A stretch of 64,000 bases of DNA from Pseudeuparius sepicola (lineage: Eukaryota > Arthropoda > Insecta > Coleoptera > Anthribidae): NCBI GenBank assembly GCA_963920635.1, contig OY987301.1, forward strand, positions 53,946,560 to 54,010,559, in the 5' to 3' direction. Made by a program: the position numbers and the translations under genes. The notes beneath the pieces are model-generated. The model was given only the letters and a program-made list of their open reading frames with translations. It searched no databases and was not told the origin of the DNA. Within the stretch, counting starts at the first letter, position 1; every line of letters begins with the position of its first letter. This document shows positions 23,931 through 31,346 of this stretch, piece by piece.

Positions 23931-24200
23931 GGAAGTGACGTCACAAGATGGCCGCCAAGGCGGGAAATTTGAAAATGACCTTGACCTGCGGGTTCAATGA
24001 ACTTTAAGGGGTCACCTTGTTAACCTTGACCGGTCAATGAACTTTAAGAGGTCACCTTATTAACCTTGACCTGAAGGTCAATGAGCTTTAAGAGGTCACC
24101 TTTTTAACCTGAAGGTCAATGAACTTTAAGGGGTCACCTTGACACGTGGCACTTTTTCTGGGAACGGAAGTGACGTCAATATGGCCACCAAGGCGGGAAA
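23931..24200 (+). promoter_or_regulatory. repeated ETS/CRE, YY1, E2F and FTZ-F1 motif cluster
   Basis: 28 bp from the element end lies CGGAAGTGACGTCAC (ETS half-site plus CRE, TGACGTCA at 23936-23943). It is followed by AAGATGGCCGCC (YY1/Pho type), GGCGGGAAA (classic E2F, 23959-23967) and TGACCTTGA (the FTZ-F1/nuclear-receptor site on the other strand, 23976-23984). The same order recurs at 24166-24220, with TGACGTCA at 24171-24178 and GGCGGGAAA at 24192-24200. The right TIR has both clusters mirrored (about 41380-41645). The motif identities are visible; binding is inferred. Confidence 0.6.
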
Positions 24201-24560
24201 TTTGAAAATAACCTTGACCTGCGGGTTCAATGAACTTTAAGGGGTCACGTTCCATTAACCTTGACCTGAAGCTAGAGGTCAAGTGGTTACCAGATCGATA
24301 ACCTTTAAGGGGTCATTGACCCGCGGGTTCAATGAACTTTAAGGGGTCAGCTTGTTAACCTTGACCTAAAGGTCAATGAACTTTAAGAGGTCACCTTGTT
24401 AACCTTGACCGGCCCATGAACTTTAAGAGATCACCTTTTTAACCTTGACCTGAAGGTCAATGAACTTTAAGAGGTCACAGTTAACCTTGACCTGAGGGTC
24501 AATGAACTTTAAGAGGTCACCTTGTTAACCTGAAGGTCAGTGATCTCATCACCTTGACAC
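24000..24560 (+). repeat. ~38-bp AGGTCA-rich minisatellite, left TIR
   Basis: About twelve degenerate units read AACCTTGACCTGAAGGTCA followed by ATGAACTTTAAGAGGTCACC. Each has two or three AGGTCA/TGACCT half-sites, including the everted pair TGACCTGAAGGTCA. The array is interrupted by the second motif cluster at about 24165-24200. Confidence 0.9.
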
Positions 24561-24652
24561 GTGGCACCTTGATATAAAAAACGTAAGCAAAAATTATGCA
24601 GATGTTTGCACTAAAACAGTTGACGTAGCATTTAGGTGGGGGGCATTGGGGT

Positions 24653-24692
24653 TATAAGGAGGACGCCGTTGGGAGAGCTCACTATACCCAGT
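24653..24692 (+). promoter_or_regulatory. core promoter of the left TIR bicistron
   Basis: TATAAGG at 24653 is followed 36 bp later by CCAGTCA (CAGT at 24689-24692), an arthropod-type initiator. The first ATG of the two overlapping TIR genes lies 27 bp downstream. The same arrangement is mirrored in the right TIR near 40928-40967. Confidence 0.5.
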
Positions 24693-24718
24693 CAACAGTG
24701 CTTGAATAATATTGAAAT

Positions 24719-25021
24719 ATGTCTTTACTCAAACAGTTGAATGAAAATAACTTCGTAAAAGAAATTGTGAGTGCAAGAGAGTTAGTGGTTGGTGAAAAAC
24801 ATAAAATTTTATCTTTTAGAATAATTGAAACAAGGTACGGGGAGAAAGTGTTCGTCGAATTTGAAAATTTTCAAACTGCGCTACCTGCACGGTTCGTAAA
24901 AGAATTTACGTCTGAACGCATCGAAGACATAAACCGGGAAATCACCAACGGAAAGAAGATCTTCTTGACGAGTCTGGGCCTCATTGGTAGGACAACGAAT
25001 ATTAAATTTGAGGAAGAATGA
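24719..25021 (+). CDS. small TIR protein A, left copy (100 aa)
   Basis: This intact 100-codon gene lies wholly inside the TIR, so an identical copy exists at 40599-40901. It starts MSLLKQLNENNFVKEIVSAR; the middle alternates short strand-like stretches (KILSFRIIETRYGEKVFVEF, then TALPARFVKEF) and it ends with an acidic EEE. The ILSFRIIETRYG / ALPARF pattern recalls small Polinton-associated proteins of insects that may adopt an OB-like fold, which would suit DNA binding. I cannot confirm that without a search. Its stop overlaps the ATG of the next small gene (ATGA), pointing to co-translation from one transcript. Confidence 0.7.
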   Translation: MSLLKQLNENNFVKEIVSARELVVGEKHKILSFRIIETRYGEKVFVEFENFQTALPARFVKEFTSERIEDINREITNGKKIFLTSLGLIGRTTNIKFEEE

Positions 25022-25170
25022 ATCCCACTGACAAGAGGCGACGCAGACAACACTACAAAAAAAGATTGGAATTTTATCTAAGATCTCTTCAAAATTTGAA
25101 ATATGAAATTCAAATGTATGAAATAAATAAAAAGTTCAAAAACATAAATTTAGAAAATTGTAAAAAATAA
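25018..25170 (+). CDS. small TIR protein B, left copy (50 aa, basic + coiled coil)
   Basis: The start codon overlaps the stop of the 100-aa gene as ATGA. The 50-residue product opens MNPTDKRRRRQHYKKR, with four arginines in a row, and continues as a Leu/Ile/Tyr-spaced helix (LEFYLRSLQNLKYEIQMYEI), so a basic head precedes a short amphipathic coil. That shape is compatible with nucleic-acid binding, but I recognise no family. The downstream half of this frame is duplicated without its start at 26066-26170. The frame is short, so chance cannot be excluded; the tight overlap and identical second copy favour a real gene. Confidence 0.5.
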   Translation: MNPTDKRRRRQHYKKRLEFYLRSLQNLKYEIQMYEINKKFKNINLENCKK

Positions 25171-25282
25171 AATATGAAATCTAGTCTATCTTTTATTTAC
25201 CCCTACAAAATTGAAACTCAAATCTGAATGTTCCGATTGCTTCTGAGCGCCGAACATATAAACACGTCCAAGTGCATTTGAC
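25069..25282 (+). repeat. 214-bp direct repeat, copy in TIR
   Basis: Repeated at 26066-26279 with few changes. It spans the 3' half of small gene B, its AT-rich tail and a downstream TATA region (ACATATAAACACGTCC). The copy outside the TIR supplies the promoter of the PLA2/core gene. Confidence 0.9.
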
Positions 25283-25602
25283 AGGATTCATTGACACTTG
25301 ATAGACTATATTAATAACAATTTTGGGTGCGGTTACTTTAATTCCTAGTATATTTTTGGACATTTTCGTTCATTTTATTTACAAAATTATTCTTCATTAT
25401 TTTTTATGAGATTATAAGTTGGCTGAAGTAGCTGCATTAATGTTAAGAAATCTAAAAAACGTTGAAAAGTTATAAGTCTAAAGGAATAGCTCTGGATATT
25501 CTTATCTATTAATAAAAGTATTTCATTTTCTGACACGTCAGGTCAACAATCTACCGAACAACGAAATTATACACTGGTTTCTTGACGCAGCAGGTCAATA
25601 AT

Positions 25603-26057
25603 CGACTCACATTGCAAACTGCAACATCAGCTAAATATAAGCTAACGCCGCAGGTCAACAACCATGCTATGTCATCAGATTGTTTTCTGCCGAATAGCAT
25701 GAAATTTGAAACCGGAAATGAAACGTGATACCACGGTGTCAGATTACAAACAAATTTCATGGGTTTCTTGACTCATCGACTCACATTGTAAACTGCAACA
25801 TCAGCTAAATATATGCTAACGCCGCAGGTCAACAACCATGCTATGTCATCAGATTGTTTTCTGCCGAATAGCATGAAATTTGAAACCGGAAATGAAACAT
25901 GATACCACGGTGTCAGATTACAAAGGTGTCAAATTTCATGGGTTTCTTGACTCATCGACTCACATTGTAAACTGCAACATCAGCTAAATATATGCTAACG
26001 CCGCAGGTCAACAACCATGCTATGTCATCAAATTGTTTTCTGTCGAACAGCATGAAA
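25603..26057 (+). repeat. ~175-bp tandem repeat at inner TIR
   Basis: About 2.5 units start CGACTCACATTG at 25603, 25777 and 25956 (periods 174 and 179 bp) and contain CTAACGCCGCAGGTCAACAA and GATACCACGGTGTCAG. The TIR match ends inside the third unit at 26035. Mirrored copies lie at 39580-40040. No gene is visible from 25171 to 26253; the frame at 25551-25760 on the minus strand follows the repeat. Confidence 0.85.
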
Positions 26058-26065
26058 TTTGAAAC

Positions 26066-26279
26066 GAATTTTATCTAAGATCTCTTCAAAATTTGAAATA
26101 TGAAATTCAAATGTATGAAATAAATAAAAAGTTCAAAAACATAAATTTAGAAAATTGTAAAAAATAAAATGTGAAACCTGGTCAATCTTTTATTTACCCC
26201 TACAAAATTGAAACTCAAATCTGAAAGTCCCGATTGCTTCTGAGCGCAGAACATATAAATAGGTCCAAGTGCATTTGAC
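26066..26279 (+). repeat. 214-bp direct repeat, internal copy with promoter
   Basis: Partner of 25069-25282, lying just inside the TIR. Its TATA element has become a perfect TATAAATA, whereas the TIR copy reads TATAAACA. Confidence 0.9.
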
Positions 26280-26289
26280 TCGGATCAGT
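26254..26289 (+). promoter_or_regulatory. TATA + TCAGT promoter of PLA2/core gene
   Basis: TATAAATA at 26254-26261 and TCAGT at 26285-26289 are 31 bp apart, the classic arthropod spacing. The first ATG (26293) comes only about 6 bases after the expected start, leaving an unusually short leader. Confidence 0.65.
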
Positions 26290-26292
26290 TCA

Positions 26293-27095
26293 ATGTCATC
26301 CTTCACAGGTGAAGGGTTGGTGAACACGCTAATAAATAAGTTGCCCGTCGAATTACATCTTCCTGGATATCAGTTTTGTGGTCCTGGCACAAAATTACAA
26401 AAAAAGAATTGCGAGAGGTGACGCTGGTATAAATAAGTTAGACGCTGCGTGCAAGGAGCACGATATTGCATATTCAGAAAATAGATCTTTAAAGGAGAGA
26501 CGCGCAGCCGATTTAGAATTGGAAAATAGGGCTTGGGGACGTGTTAAATAAAAAGACGCAAAATTTGGTGAAAAGGCTGCCGCTCTTCTAGTCACGACCG
26601 CAATGAAAACTAAACGAAAATTGGGAATGGGAATAAAGCCGAGAAAAGGTTCGGTTTCTTTTAAAAAAGATATCGTGGGAAAAGTCTCGAGATCATTGAA
26701 AAAAACATTTGATAGAGATCAGCTTAATGATGTCAGGAATTTAAAGAAAACTTCATCGGCAGCTTTGCGCGCTGCACGATTAGCCATCAAGAAGGTGGGA
26801 GGGAAACGAAAAATTCGAGTACCGAGAGTGATTCCCTTTGAAAAGAAAACAGGGTTTTTTTTTACCCCTACTGCCCCTCTTAGGAGCTTTGGGGGCCTTC
26901 GGTTCGGTAGCTGGTGGTGCTAGCGCTGTTGCGAAAACCGTTATAGACGCAAAAAACGCGCAGAAAAAAATGGATGAACAAATACGTCATAATAGGGCAA
27001 TGGAAGCTATTGGAAAAACGGGATATAGGCTTTACTTAAAGAAAAATAATCACGGAGGATTCGGTTTATATTTAAAGAAAAAAAACTCCCATTGA
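26293..27095 (+). pseudogene. phospholipase A2-like / core (pX-pVI-like) virion protein, broken
   Basis: The N-terminal part has parvovirus-type PLA2 hallmarks: a calcium-loop GYQFCGPGTKL and the catalytic CKEHDIAY with its His-Asp pair. A basic segment follows (MGIKPRKGS, GGKRKIRVPRV), then a hydrophobic glycine-rich stretch (LLGALGAFGSVAGG) and a tail with two LYLKKN-type repeats. Known insect relatives have this same order in one protein, thought to combine membrane breaching with core packaging. Here the frame shifts in the A-run at 26399-26405, a TAA stop lies at 26549-26551, and the frame shifts again in the T-run at 26855-26863. The 3' end overlaps the protease start (TGATG). Confidence 0.8.
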
Positions 27096-27460
27096 TGCTA
27101 CCCAATAGACCTCTAACGGATAAAGATTTAATTTTTTACGCTAAAAAGATAAAAATACCTTATTTTAGAGGTGTCTTTATGAGAGACACGCTTCCAAAAC
27201 TTGGTCCAAACAAAAACGAATCGGCAATTTTGAATTTAGACGTCAAAAGTAATGCTGGAACACATTGGGTAGCATATGAGAAAAGAGGTAACAACGTTGA
27301 GTATTTCGATAGTTTCGGGGCGCTGAAGCCACCGAAAGAACTGATCCTATACTTGGGGAAACATGCTAATATCGTATACAACAATAACTCGTATCAAACA
27401 TACGATGAAATAAATTGCGGACACCTCTGTTTGGAATTTTTACGTGGAAAAACCCTATAA
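27095..27460 (+). CDS. adenovirus-type cysteine protease (PRO)
   Basis: This is the maturation protease of the virion, of the adenain/Ulp1-like C5 type. The intact frame of 121 codons starts at ATG 27095, which overlaps the preceding stop. An earlier TTG would add one residue and is less likely. Catalytic residues are visible in the expected order: His57 in GTHWVAYE, Asp72 in EYFDSFG, Gln101 (oxyanion hole) and Cys108 in INCGHLCLEFL. The Gln-Cys spacing of seven equals that of adenain. At 121 residues it is shorter than adenain (about 200) but typical of the compact Polinton form. It lies between the core gene and the penton, as in related elements. Confidence 0.9.
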   Translation: MLPNRPLTDKDLIFYAKKIKIPYFRGVFMRDTLPKLGPNKNESAILNLDVKSNAGTHWVAYEKRGNNVEYFDSFGALKPPKELILYLGKHANIVYNNNSYQTYDEINCGHLCLEFLRGKTL

Positions 27461-27492
27461 AACAGAAGAAATTATCATATTTTTGCTCAGTC

Positions 27493-28221
27493 ATGTCGCA
27501 GACGTTTACTTTGACGGGTAACGGTAGCTACATCTCCAAATAGTTTTTTCCGCCCCTTGAGCTAGATCCTCAGTACGAATATTCGCTAGCGTTAATTTCT
27601 CTATCTACTTGGAATTCAATTCCAAATATAGAGGGAGGACACAACAAGCTATATTTCGTAGATCACAGAGGAAGCGAGATAGAAATTGAGATTCCGACAG
27701 GAGCATATGAGATTCGGGATATTGAGAATTACGTTCAGAAACAACTAGGAAGTTCGCTGGATAATCAGCAAGAACTAGACGAAATTTTTTCGTTGAAATC
27801 TAACAATAATACTTTAAAGTGTGAACTTAAATCTCTGTATAACGTAAATTTTAAACAGCCCGATACTATAGCTAAATTGCTTGGCTTTTCCAATAAAATA
27901 TTGAAATCCGGAGATTTACATCAATCAGACCTCCGAGTAGAGATTGTGCAAGTGGTAACAATAAGAGTGGAGTGCAATTTAATTTCGGGATCATATTACA
28001 ACAACGCACCTTCGCATACTCTTTTTGAGTTTATGCCTACAGTAGACCCGGGATACAGTATCAATATCGAACCTAGGAATCTAATTTATTTGCCTGTCAG
28101 TAGGAAAACCATCGACAATATTACAGTGCAACTTTTAGATCAAGATTCAAGATCGGTAAATCTCAACGGGGAAGAAATCATAATCAGATTGGAGCTGAAG
28201 AGAAATGGTGTTAGTTTTTGA
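27493..28221 (+). pseudogene. penton (minor capsid, single jelly roll), premature stop
   Basis: The frame opens at ATG 27493, directly after TCAGTC, with MSQTFTLTGNGSYIS, and meets a TAG at 27541-27543 (codon 17). It then stays open for 226 codons to 28221. Downstream features fit Polinton/adintovirus pentons: EYSLALISLSTWNSIPNI, then strand-rich segments, a central FKQPDTIAKLLGF and a C-terminal ITVQLLDQDSRSVNLNGEEI, the last a widely shared penton-like motif in this group. The stop is not in a homopolymer, so it is more likely real than a read error. A downstream start would lose the conserved first strand. Confidence 0.8.
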
Positions 28222-28408
28222 TGGTAGGTACCGACCATATAAAAGGAGTGTCGGTCGGTCGAGAAGTTCACAACCAGCAGAGCTGTACAAGAGTAGAGAT
28301 CGTAATACGAGTCTTACACCTGAAAATCGCTTGTTCCTAAAATATCTCGGTTATCATGTCATTGACGCATCAAGTGTTCGACGTGCATCAGAAACCAAAG
28401 TTCGATGA
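28205..28408 (+). CDS. small basic protein between penton and capsid
   Basis: 67 codons overlap the penton 3' end and the capsid 5' end. The product is rich in Arg/Ser (RPYKRSVGRSRSS) and contains LTPENRLFLKYLGYHV, which resembles the end of short basic proteins found at this position in insect Polintons. Against it, the capsid TATA box lies inside the frame and the last fifteen codons overlap the capsid start. A minor virion or DNA-condensing role would be a guess. Confidence 0.45.
   Translation: MVLVFDGRYRPYKRSVGRSRSSQPAELYKSRDRNTSLTPENRLFLKYLGYHVIDASSVRRASETKVR
28238..28246 (+). promoter_or_regulatory. TATA box for major capsid gene
   Basis: TATAAAAGG lies 118 bp before the capsid ATG. 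An initiator about 30 bp on would fall near AAGTTCACAAC (28264-28274), so the leader would be roughly 90 bases. Confidence 0.55.
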
Positions 28409-29591
28409 ATCTATTCAACGTTTAGAAGCACGCTCCTATTATCCGTTCGTAAAGTCCTTCATGAACAATGACATCGTAGAAATAACCGTTAATCAAGGTG
28501 ACGCTTGGTTGTTGATGTATGATGCTGCCATTTTCGTAAAAGGTAAAATAAGCAAGAAATCAGGCACTGGTACTTGCAAGCTTGTAAACAATGGTGCATC
28601 GTTTTTCTTTGATTCTGTCTCATACGAACTTAATGGCAAAGAGTTGGAAATGGTGAGAGATCCTGGAGTTGTGAGTGCCATGAGGGGATATTTATGTTAT
28701 TCTCCTAACGATGAAAAGTACTTGGTAACTTCAAGTTGGAGCTATCCCAAGGACAATGCGCCAATCTTGAATAAGGACGGAACATTCAGCGTAAGAATAC
28801 CGCTTAAACATTTGTTTGGGCTCTTTAATGATTATCAATATGCCATTTGCGGTAAGCAAACAATAAGACTAATTCGAGCCCGCAACGACAATAATTGCCT
28901 GCTACTAGAGAAAGCTGCCGACTCCACTACAGAGTTGACAGCAGAATTATTGATTACCAATATAGAACTAAAAGTGAAACATATACAGCCAAACGATATG
29001 ATTAGATTAGATCTCCTGCAATCCATAAAGCGAGATCAACCCATTATTATACCCTTTAGAAAGTGGGAATTACATGAATTGCCAACTCTTACGGCAAACT
29101 CTCGTAAAGAAATTTGGTCAGTGAAAACATCTGCAGCAGTGGAATCTCCTAGGTTTGTTGTAGTTGGTTTTCAAACTAATCGCAAAGAAAATAGCAAAAG
29201 CGATCCCACAAAATTCGATCACATAAGTATATCAGACGTTAGGTTAATTCTAAACGGTGAATATTTCCCATTTGAAAGGCAGAGGCTGGATTTCAAAAAT
29301 AATGATTACTTAGAAGCTTACAATAGTTACATTGAATTTTATTCAAGTTTTATGGGCGTTCGTGAGAAACGTCCACTGCTAGATTACAAAGATTACAAAG
29401 ATAACGTAACTCTGTTTGTTATCGACTGTTCTAGAAGAAATGAGACCCTTAAGACCAGCACTGTTGACGTCAAACTAGACATAGAAAGTGATGTCGGTTT
29501 TCCTAAAGACACTCGAGCGTATTGCTTACTTATTCACGACAGTCTTATGGAATATCTGCCGCTAAGCGAAGTAGTCAGAAACTTGATGTAA
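28356..29591 (+). CDS. major capsid protein, double jelly roll
   Basis: This intact 411-codon gene has the features of the Polinton/adintovirus hexon-like capsid protein, which forms the icosahedral shell as pseudo-hexameric trimers. Diagnostic stretches are an N-terminal RSYYPFVKSFMNNDIVEI, the first-barrel SFFFDSVSYELNGKELEMV, the junction segment RIPLKHLFGLFNDYQYAICG (about residues 147-166) and IRLIRARNDNNC just after it. The second barrel contains RKWELHELPTL and ISDVRLILNGEYFPFERQRLDF. Length and spacing suit insect members of this family. It is one of the few virion genes without a lesion. The next gene starts 48 bp downstream. Confidence 0.9.
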   Translation: MSLTHQVFDVHQKPKFDESIQRLEARSYYPFVKSFMNNDIVEITVNQGDAWLLMYDAAIFVKGKISKKSGTGTCKLVNNGASFFFDSVSYELNGKELEMVRDPGVVSAMRGYLCYSPNDEKYLVTSSWSYPKDNAPILNKDGTFSVRIPLKHLFGLFNDYQYAICGKQTIRLIRARNDNNCLLLEKAADSTTELTAELLITNIELKVKHIQPNDMIRLDLLQSIKRDQPIIIPFRKWELHELPTLTANSRKEIWSVKTSAAVESPRFVVVGFQTNRKENSKSDPTKFDHISISDVRLILNGEYFPFERQRLDFKNNDYLEAYNSYIEFYSSFMGVREKRPLLDYKDYKDNVTLFVIDCSRRNETLKTSTVDVKLDIESDVGFPKDTRAYCLLIHDSLMEYLPLSEVVRNLM

Positions 29592-29638
29592 GACCGCTTA
29601 CCTCAATAAACTCCCAGTTGCTAGTTTGACTCGGAAGA

Positions 29639-30163
29639 ATGAAGATCGCAGTCGTAGACACTCAAGGGTTTATAATTGACGGACTTTTCTACCCCAAAGA
29701 ATTGTCGATCAAAATTAACAATCAAATTTTACACCTGCTGATAAAACCCCCTAAGGATTATTATTTGCTAACTGCGGTGGATAGAAAGCAAGTATCTTAT
29801 TTGGAACACAATTTTCATGGTTTATGGTATTCCAATGGATATGTGGAGTGCAATCATGTGCGAGAAATTTTAGAAGAGTTTCTTTTCGATGTCGACATCA
29901 TCTACATCAAAGGATATCAGAAAGAAAAATTCTTGCAGACTATCGACATCGATCCTACGAAAATAATCAATATTGAGAAACTGGAGAATAATTTTGGAAA
30001 TTTACCGAAATTCGAAAAAGATGTACCCCTTTGCTTGGATCACCTAAAACATTCTAAATATATGTGCAGTTTGAGAAATTGTGAAAAGTTGGACAGCTGG
30101 TTGAAGAATTTTCTATTTAAAAGGAATATCGAAGCGACGACTTCACAAGGGTTGAAGGAGTAA
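29639..30163 (+). CDS. Polinton-associated hypothetical protein, RNase-H-like
   Basis: This intact 174-codon gene opens MKIAVVDTQGFIIDGLFYPK, an IAVVD-type first strand with an acidic residue as in RNase-H-fold exonucleases. It continues with LTAVDRKQVSYLEHNFHGLWYSNG and VDIIYIKGYQKEKFLQ, and ends in a Cys/His-bearing segment (CLDHLKHSKYMCSLRNC, about residues 138-154) that may bind metal. I know similar proteins from insect Polintons but not an established function. A nuclease role is inference from the first strand and the later acidic positions. An AATAAA lies at about 30223, so transcripts from the capsid block may end here. Confidence 0.7.
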   Translation: MKIAVVDTQGFIIDGLFYPKELSIKINNQILHLLIKPPKDYYLLTAVDRKQVSYLEHNFHGLWYSNGYVECNHVREILEEFLFDVDIIYIKGYQKEKFLQTIDIDPTKIINIEKLENNFGNLPKFEKDVPLCLDHLKHSKYMCSLRNCEKLDSWLKNFLFKRNIEATTSQGLKE

Positions 30164-30253
30164 ACGAAAAAATGTTTTTTAATATATATTTAAGTGTAGA
30201 ATGTAATATCTAAAAATGTTAAAAATAAAGCAAAGCAATTTTTAATTGTTGTT

Positions 30254-30424
30254 TCATATTTCACCTTACACTTGAAATTTGAGAACAAATGAACTCGACA
30301 CTACCCCTCCTCATATTTCACCTTACACTTGAAATATGATAACAAATGAACTCGACACTACCCCTCCTCATATTTCACCTTACACTTGAAATTTGATAAC
30401 AAATGAACTCAGCACTTCCCCCCT
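30254..30424 (+). repeat. three 57-bp tandem repeats upstream of IAP
   Basis: Three nearly identical units start TCATATTTCACCTTACACTT at 30254, 30311 and 30368 and end in CTCGACACTACCCCTCC. They fill the gap between the poly(A) signal of the previous gene and the IAP promoter and could act as an upstream regulatory array. Confidence 0.95.
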
Positions 30425-30435
30425 CCAACAATACT

Positions 30436-30472
30436 TATATATAAATAACGATCTGCGGAATCTCTAGCCAGT
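30436..30472 (+). promoter_or_regulatory. TATA + CAGT promoter of the IAP gene
   Basis: TATATATAAATA (30436-30447) is followed by CCAGT (CAGT at 30469-30472), about 33 bp apart. The IAP ATG is 25 bp further on. The gene therefore seems to have its own transcription unit. Confidence 0.65.
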
Positions 30473-30496
30473 AGTACTCGAATCGTGTATTAAAAA

Positions 30497-31021
30497 ATGG
30501 AACTAGTGTCATATAAAAATATTGATGACAGACTCAAATCGTTTGAGTCTTGGCCATCAAGTAGTGTAATTGCGGGGCAAAAACTGGCGGAAGCTGGTTT
30601 TTTCTATAAAAATAACGAAGATGTGGTTGAGTGTCCATACTGTCATATCGAAGGATATCATTGGGAACCTGAAGATAATCCTATGCTCGATCACGCAAGT
30701 TGGTCTCCGAACTGTCCCTTTGTGTTACAAGGTGGTGATACTGATGCGGAATTACCTGAAATTCGCCCGATTGAAATTCGCCCGAATGCCGTTCCCGAAG
30801 ATGAGGTGTGGACTCAAAAAGTTGATGCTTATTCTCAAACTGAGCAAACTTGTAAAGATGAAGAAAAAAATTTATGTAAAATTTGTTTCTCTAACCCTAT
30901 AGAGGTATTAATGTCTCCTTGCGGGCATTTAGTTTTTTGTATGGAATGTTCAACATCAATAAATAGATGTCCGTTGTGTAGACAAGTTATATGGAATAAA
31001 ATGAGGGCATACCTTCCATGA
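30497..31021 (+). CDS. inhibitor of apoptosis protein (BIR + RING)
   Basis: This intact 174-codon gene has one BIR domain: RLKSFESWP at residues 12-20, then Cys46, Cys49, His66 and Cys73 in the exact C-x2-C-x16-H-x6-C zinc pattern. A C-terminal C3HC4 RING follows (Cys127, Cys130, Cys142, His144, Cys148, Cys151, Cys158, Cys161). By family knowledge, BIR domains bind caspases or IAP antagonists and the RING is a ubiquitin ligase, so the likely role is to hold back host-cell death while the element replicates. The linker between domains is acidic and short. Domain order matches insect and baculovirus IAPs, but with one BIR instead of two. It was probably captured from a host or another insect virus. 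It has its own promoter and an AATAAA 21 bp past the stop. Confidence 0.93.
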   Translation: MELVSYKNIDDRLKSFESWPSSSVIAGQKLAEAGFFYKNNEDVVECPYCHIEGYHWEPEDNPMLDHASWSPNCPFVLQGGDTDAELPEIRPIEIRPNAVPEDEVWTQKVDAYSQTEQTCKDEEKNLCKICFSNPIEVLMSPCGHLVFCMECSTSINRCPLCRQVIWNKMRAYLP

Positions 31022-31079
31022 AAACATTGTATTTTTTCAATAATAAAAATTACAACAATGTTCATTTTTGACTGCCCCT

Positions 31080-31300
31080 TAACCTACCAAGAAAAAGCTT
31101 AAAGCGTCTAAGCGACTCAAAAAACGACTAGACGACTTGTATAAACGACTAGACGACTCGGAAAAACGACTAGACAACTGGAAAAACGACTCGGAAAAAC
31201 GACTAAACGACTTGAAAAACGACTATAAAAACGACTAAACGACTCTAAAAACGACTAGACGACTCGAAAAACAACTAGACGACTCAAAGCGACTCGAAAC
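31080..31300 (+). repeat. 17-18-bp array AAACGACTAGACGACT upstream of ATPase
   Basis: About twelve degenerate copies of AAACGACTAGACGACTC run up to the ATPase TATA box. The reverse complement and the flanks recur in the fossil fragments at 14276-14475 and 20701-20900. Conservation between two element lineages suggests a retained regulatory or replication role. Confidence 0.9.
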
Positions 31301-31332
31301 TATAAATACTGACGTATCTTTGTCGGATCAGT
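31301..31332 (+). promoter_or_regulatory. TATA + TCAGT promoter of ATPase gene
   Basis: TATAAATA at 31301-31308 is followed by TCAGT at 31328-31332, a 27-bp interval, and the ATG lies 15 bp after that. This is the cleanest core promoter in the element. Confidence 0.7.
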
Positions 31333-31346
31333 CAGACTGATTCATA

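Larger units (their letters stand above)
23903..26035 (+). repeat. left terminal inverted repeat of the Polinton (2133 bp)
   Basis: It matches 39580-41673 in reverse complement almost base for base. It is 39 bp longer because its AGGTCA-rich minisatellite holds one more unit. From outside in it contains promoter-like motif clusters, the minisatellite, two small genes and a ~175-bp tandem repeat. Near-identity of the arms indicates recent insertion or ongoing homogenisation. Confidence 0.95.

Noticed and set aside
28493..29026. Minus-strand frames inside capsid, ATPase, IAP and integrase genes
   Set aside because: They are antisense shadows of genes with clear domains on the plus strand.
30254..30424. 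CRISPR-like appearance of three regular repeats
   Set aside because: Repeats are contiguous without unique spacers; this is eukaryotic mobile DNA, so a plain tandem repeat.
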